Source: Betaproteobacteria bacterium SCN1 | Lineage (GTDB): Bacteria; Pseudomonadota; Gammaproteobacteria; Burkholderiales; Thiobacillaceae | Assembly: GCA_008923315.1 (NCBI GenBank) | Contig: WBSF01000008.1 | Coordinates: forward strand, 434,001-498,000 | Reading direction: 5' to 3' | DNA: 64,000 nucleotides | Shown: one piece after another, positions 62,502 to 64,000 of the stretch | How positions within the stretch are numbered: the stretch's first letter is position 1 | Layout: each line of letters starts with the position of its first letter | The notes under the pieces: generated by a model | What the model was told of the DNA's origin: nothing | The model's input: only the letters and a program-made list of their open reading frames with translations | Databases searched by the model: none | Position numbers and translations under genes: made by a program

Positions 62502-63904
62502 ACGCCGCCGCGCACGCCCACACCGAACGCTGGCAGGCCTATCTCTCGGACTGCCGCGAGCTGATCGACATCGCCGAACCGATGCGCGTATCCGGCCGCG
62601 TCACCCGGGTCGCCGGCCTTGTAATGGAAGCGGTCGGGCTCAAGCTGCCGGTCGGCAGCGCCTGCACCGTACCGCTGCCCAACGGCTCGGTGCTGGAGGC
62701 CGAAGTGGTCGGCTTCGCCGGCGAGCGGCTCTACCTCATGCCGCAGAGCGATATCGAGGGCATCGTGCCCGGTGCCCAGGTTTTCCCGGCCGAGATCATT
62801 CCTACCCTGCCCGGCCTCGGGCAGGTCGACCACCCCCGCCGCCGCCCCAGCGACCGCACCCGCCATCTGCCGGTCGGCGACGGCCTGCTCGGCCGCGTGC
62901 TCGACAGCAACGGCCGTGCGCTGGACAGCCTGGGCCCGGTCAACGCCGGCGCCAGTGCCCCGCTGTCGCGCCGCGTGGCCAATCCGCTGTCGCGCGCGCC
63001 GATCAGCGAGGTGCTCGACGTCGGCGTGCGTGCGATCAACAGCCTGCTCACCGTCGGCCGCGGCCAGCGCATGGGCCTGTTCGCCGGCTCGGGCGTCGGC
63101 AAGAGCGTGCTGCTCGGCATGATGGCGCGCTACACCTCGGCCGACGTGATCGTCGTCGGCCTGATCGGCGAACGCGGCCGCGAGGTCAAGGAATTCATCG
63201 AACAGATCCTCGGCGAGGCGGGCCTGGCGCGCGCCGTCGTCGTCGCCGCCCCGGCCGATACGCCGCCGCTCATGCGCATGCAGGGTGCGGCCTACGCCAC
63301 CGCCATCGCCGAATATTTCCGCGATCAGGGCAGAAACGTACTGCTGATCATGGATTCGCTCACCCGCTACGCCATGGCCCAGCGCGAAATCGCGCTTGCC
63401 ATCGGCGAACCGCCCGCCACCAAGGGCTATCCGCCCTCGGTGTTCGCCAAACTGCCCGCACTGGTCGAGCGTGCCGGCAACGGCAGGCCGGGCGGCGGCT
63501 CGATCACCGCCTTCTATACCGTACTGACTGAAGGCGACGACCAGCAGGACCCGATCGCCGACGCCGCGCGCGCAATTCTCGACGGCCATATCGTGCTTTC
63601 GCGCACACTGGCCGAATCGGGCCATTACCCCGCGATCGACATCGAACAGTCGATCAGCCGTGCCATGCATACCATCACACCGCCCGAGCAGCAGCATCTC
63701 GCACGCCATCTGAAAAAGCTCTACTCGCGCTACGAACGCAGCCGCGACCTCATCAGCGTCGGCGCCTATGCACCCGGGACCGACCCCACGCTGGACGAGG
63801 CGATCCGCCTGCGCACCGCGATGGACGGCTTCCTGCAACAGGCCATCCACGAACGTGCCGACGCGCAGGACAGCCTCGCGCAACTCGAAACCCTGTTCCA
63901 GTAA
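62498..63904 (+). CDS. fliI: Flagellar export ATPase FliI
   Basis: A 468-residue F1-beta-like ATPase. Walker A is [15 protein letters not shown], Walker B is [20 protein letters not shown], and [14 protein letters not shown] is typical. The N-terminal region has the barrel domain. It energises type III export of flagellar parts and works with FliH and FliJ. Confidence 0.97.
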   Translation: MNAAAHAHTERWQAYLSDCRELIDIAEPMRVSGRVTRVAGLVMEAVGLKLPVGSACTVPLPNGSVLEAEVVGFAGERLYLMPQSDIEGIVPGAQVFPAEIIPTLPGLGQVDHPRRRPSDRTRHLPVGDGLLGRVLDSNGRALDSLGPVNAGASAPLSRRVANPLSRAPISEVLDVGVRAINSLLTVGRGQRMGLFAGSGVGKSVLLGMMARYTSADVIVVGLIGERGREVKEFIEQILGEAGLARAVVVAAPADTPPLMRMQGAAYATAIAEYFRDQGRNVLLIMDSLTRYAMAQREIALAIGEPPATKGYPPSVFAKLPALVERAGNGRPGGGSITAFYTVLTEGDDQQDPIADAARAILDGHIVLSRTLAESGHYPAIDIEQSISRAMHTITPPEQQHLARHLKKLYSRYERSRDLISVGAYAPGTDPTLDEAIRLRTAMDGFLQQAIHERADAQDSLAQLETLFQ

Positions 63905-63922
63905 TCCGCAGAGACCGCCCGC

Positions 63923-64000
63923 ATGGCCACGCCTTCCGCCCTCGCCACCCTGATCGATCTTGCCAGCAAGGAGACCGAGGCCGCCGCACGCAAGCTCGGC
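63923..64000 (+). CDS. fliJ: FliJ, N-terminal fragment (cut by window end)
   Basis: The first 26 codons read ATPSALATLIDLASKETEAA after the Met, the expected N-terminal coiled coil of FliJ. FliJ is the central stalk of the export ATPase. It starts 18 bp after fliI; the rest lies beyond the window. Confidence 0.85.
   Translation, partial: MATPSALATLIDLASKETEAAARKLG

Overview
The window is about 64 kb of GC-rich, densely packed bacterial chromosome. Gene content and order (yciI-bolA-PPIase, mltG-tmk-holB-pilZ-tatD, rpmF-plsX-fabH-fabD-fabG-acpP-fabF, divergent rluC/rne, fliEF divergent from a late flagellar cluster) point to a betaproteobacterium. A DsrE-family protein and a PEP-CTERM protein would fit a Nitrosomonadales/Thiobacillus-like lineage, but the genus is inferred, not shown.

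Layout. 1-1.5 kb: end of yciI, a BolA-like gene, a periplasmic parvulin-type PPIase and an unusual Hfq. 1.5-5.4 kb: an envelope-modification island (ArnT-like glycosyltransferase, PAP2 phosphatase, TVP38/VTT membrane protein, ArnC/DPM1-like glycosyltransferase) whose two promoter regions each carry a CTTAAG-N5-CTTAAG type (PmrA-box-like) site. 5.5-10.1 kb: a tightly coupled five-gene operon (small Cys-rich protein, GNAT protein, unknown membrane protein, VOC/PhnB-like protein, ECF42-type sigma factor), then tRNA-Ser(GGA). 10.3-14.1 kb: grpE-dnaK-dnaJ with two near-consensus sigma-32 promoters. 14.4-15.6 kb: TetR regulator with a perfect operator palindrome at its start codon, and an exported DsrE-like protein. 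15.7-26.4 kb, minus strand: tatD, pilZ, holB, tmk, mltG, pabC and the fatty-acid/phospholipid cluster through rpmF and yceD. 26.5-31.1 kb: two-subunit pyruvate carboxylase, maf and an RsmI-like methylase. 31.1-34.3 kb, minus strand: a Rof-like Rho inhibitor, S49 protease, Rieske protein, HAD phosphatase, RluC. 34.3-37.3 kb: RNase E with a leader of about 390 nt. 37.3-44.9 kb: LMW-PTP, an unknown gene, a DUF1272 protein, UvrB, a class-I aminotransferase, a YihY membrane protein fused to a cyclic-nucleotide-binding domain, and a Y-family polymerase behind a LexA-shaped operator. 44.9-47.9 kb: tRNA-Asn with integration-site-like repeats behind it, a PEP-CTERM protein, a HIT protein and a RES-Xre toxin-antitoxin pair. 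48.1-64 kb: a NarL-type two-component system, a diguanylate cyclase, and flagellar genes (flagellin, flaG, fliD, fliS, fliT, fliK-like, flhB-like, ycgR, cheV, then fliE divergent from fliFGHIJ), cut by the window end inside fliJ.

How the parts work together. The fab/plsX cluster supplies acyl chains for membrane and lipid A, while the PmrA-box-like genes probably modify lipid A or other envelope lipids in response to a signal. The diguanylate cyclase, YcgR-type brake, CheV and NarL-type pair next to the flagellar genes suggest local coupling of c-di-GMP and signalling to motility. The strongest candidates for undescribed biology are the five-gene ECF operon together with its possible PmrA-like control, the YihY-cNMP fusion, and the LexA-shaped GTGT-N8-ACAC operator before the Y-family polymerase.
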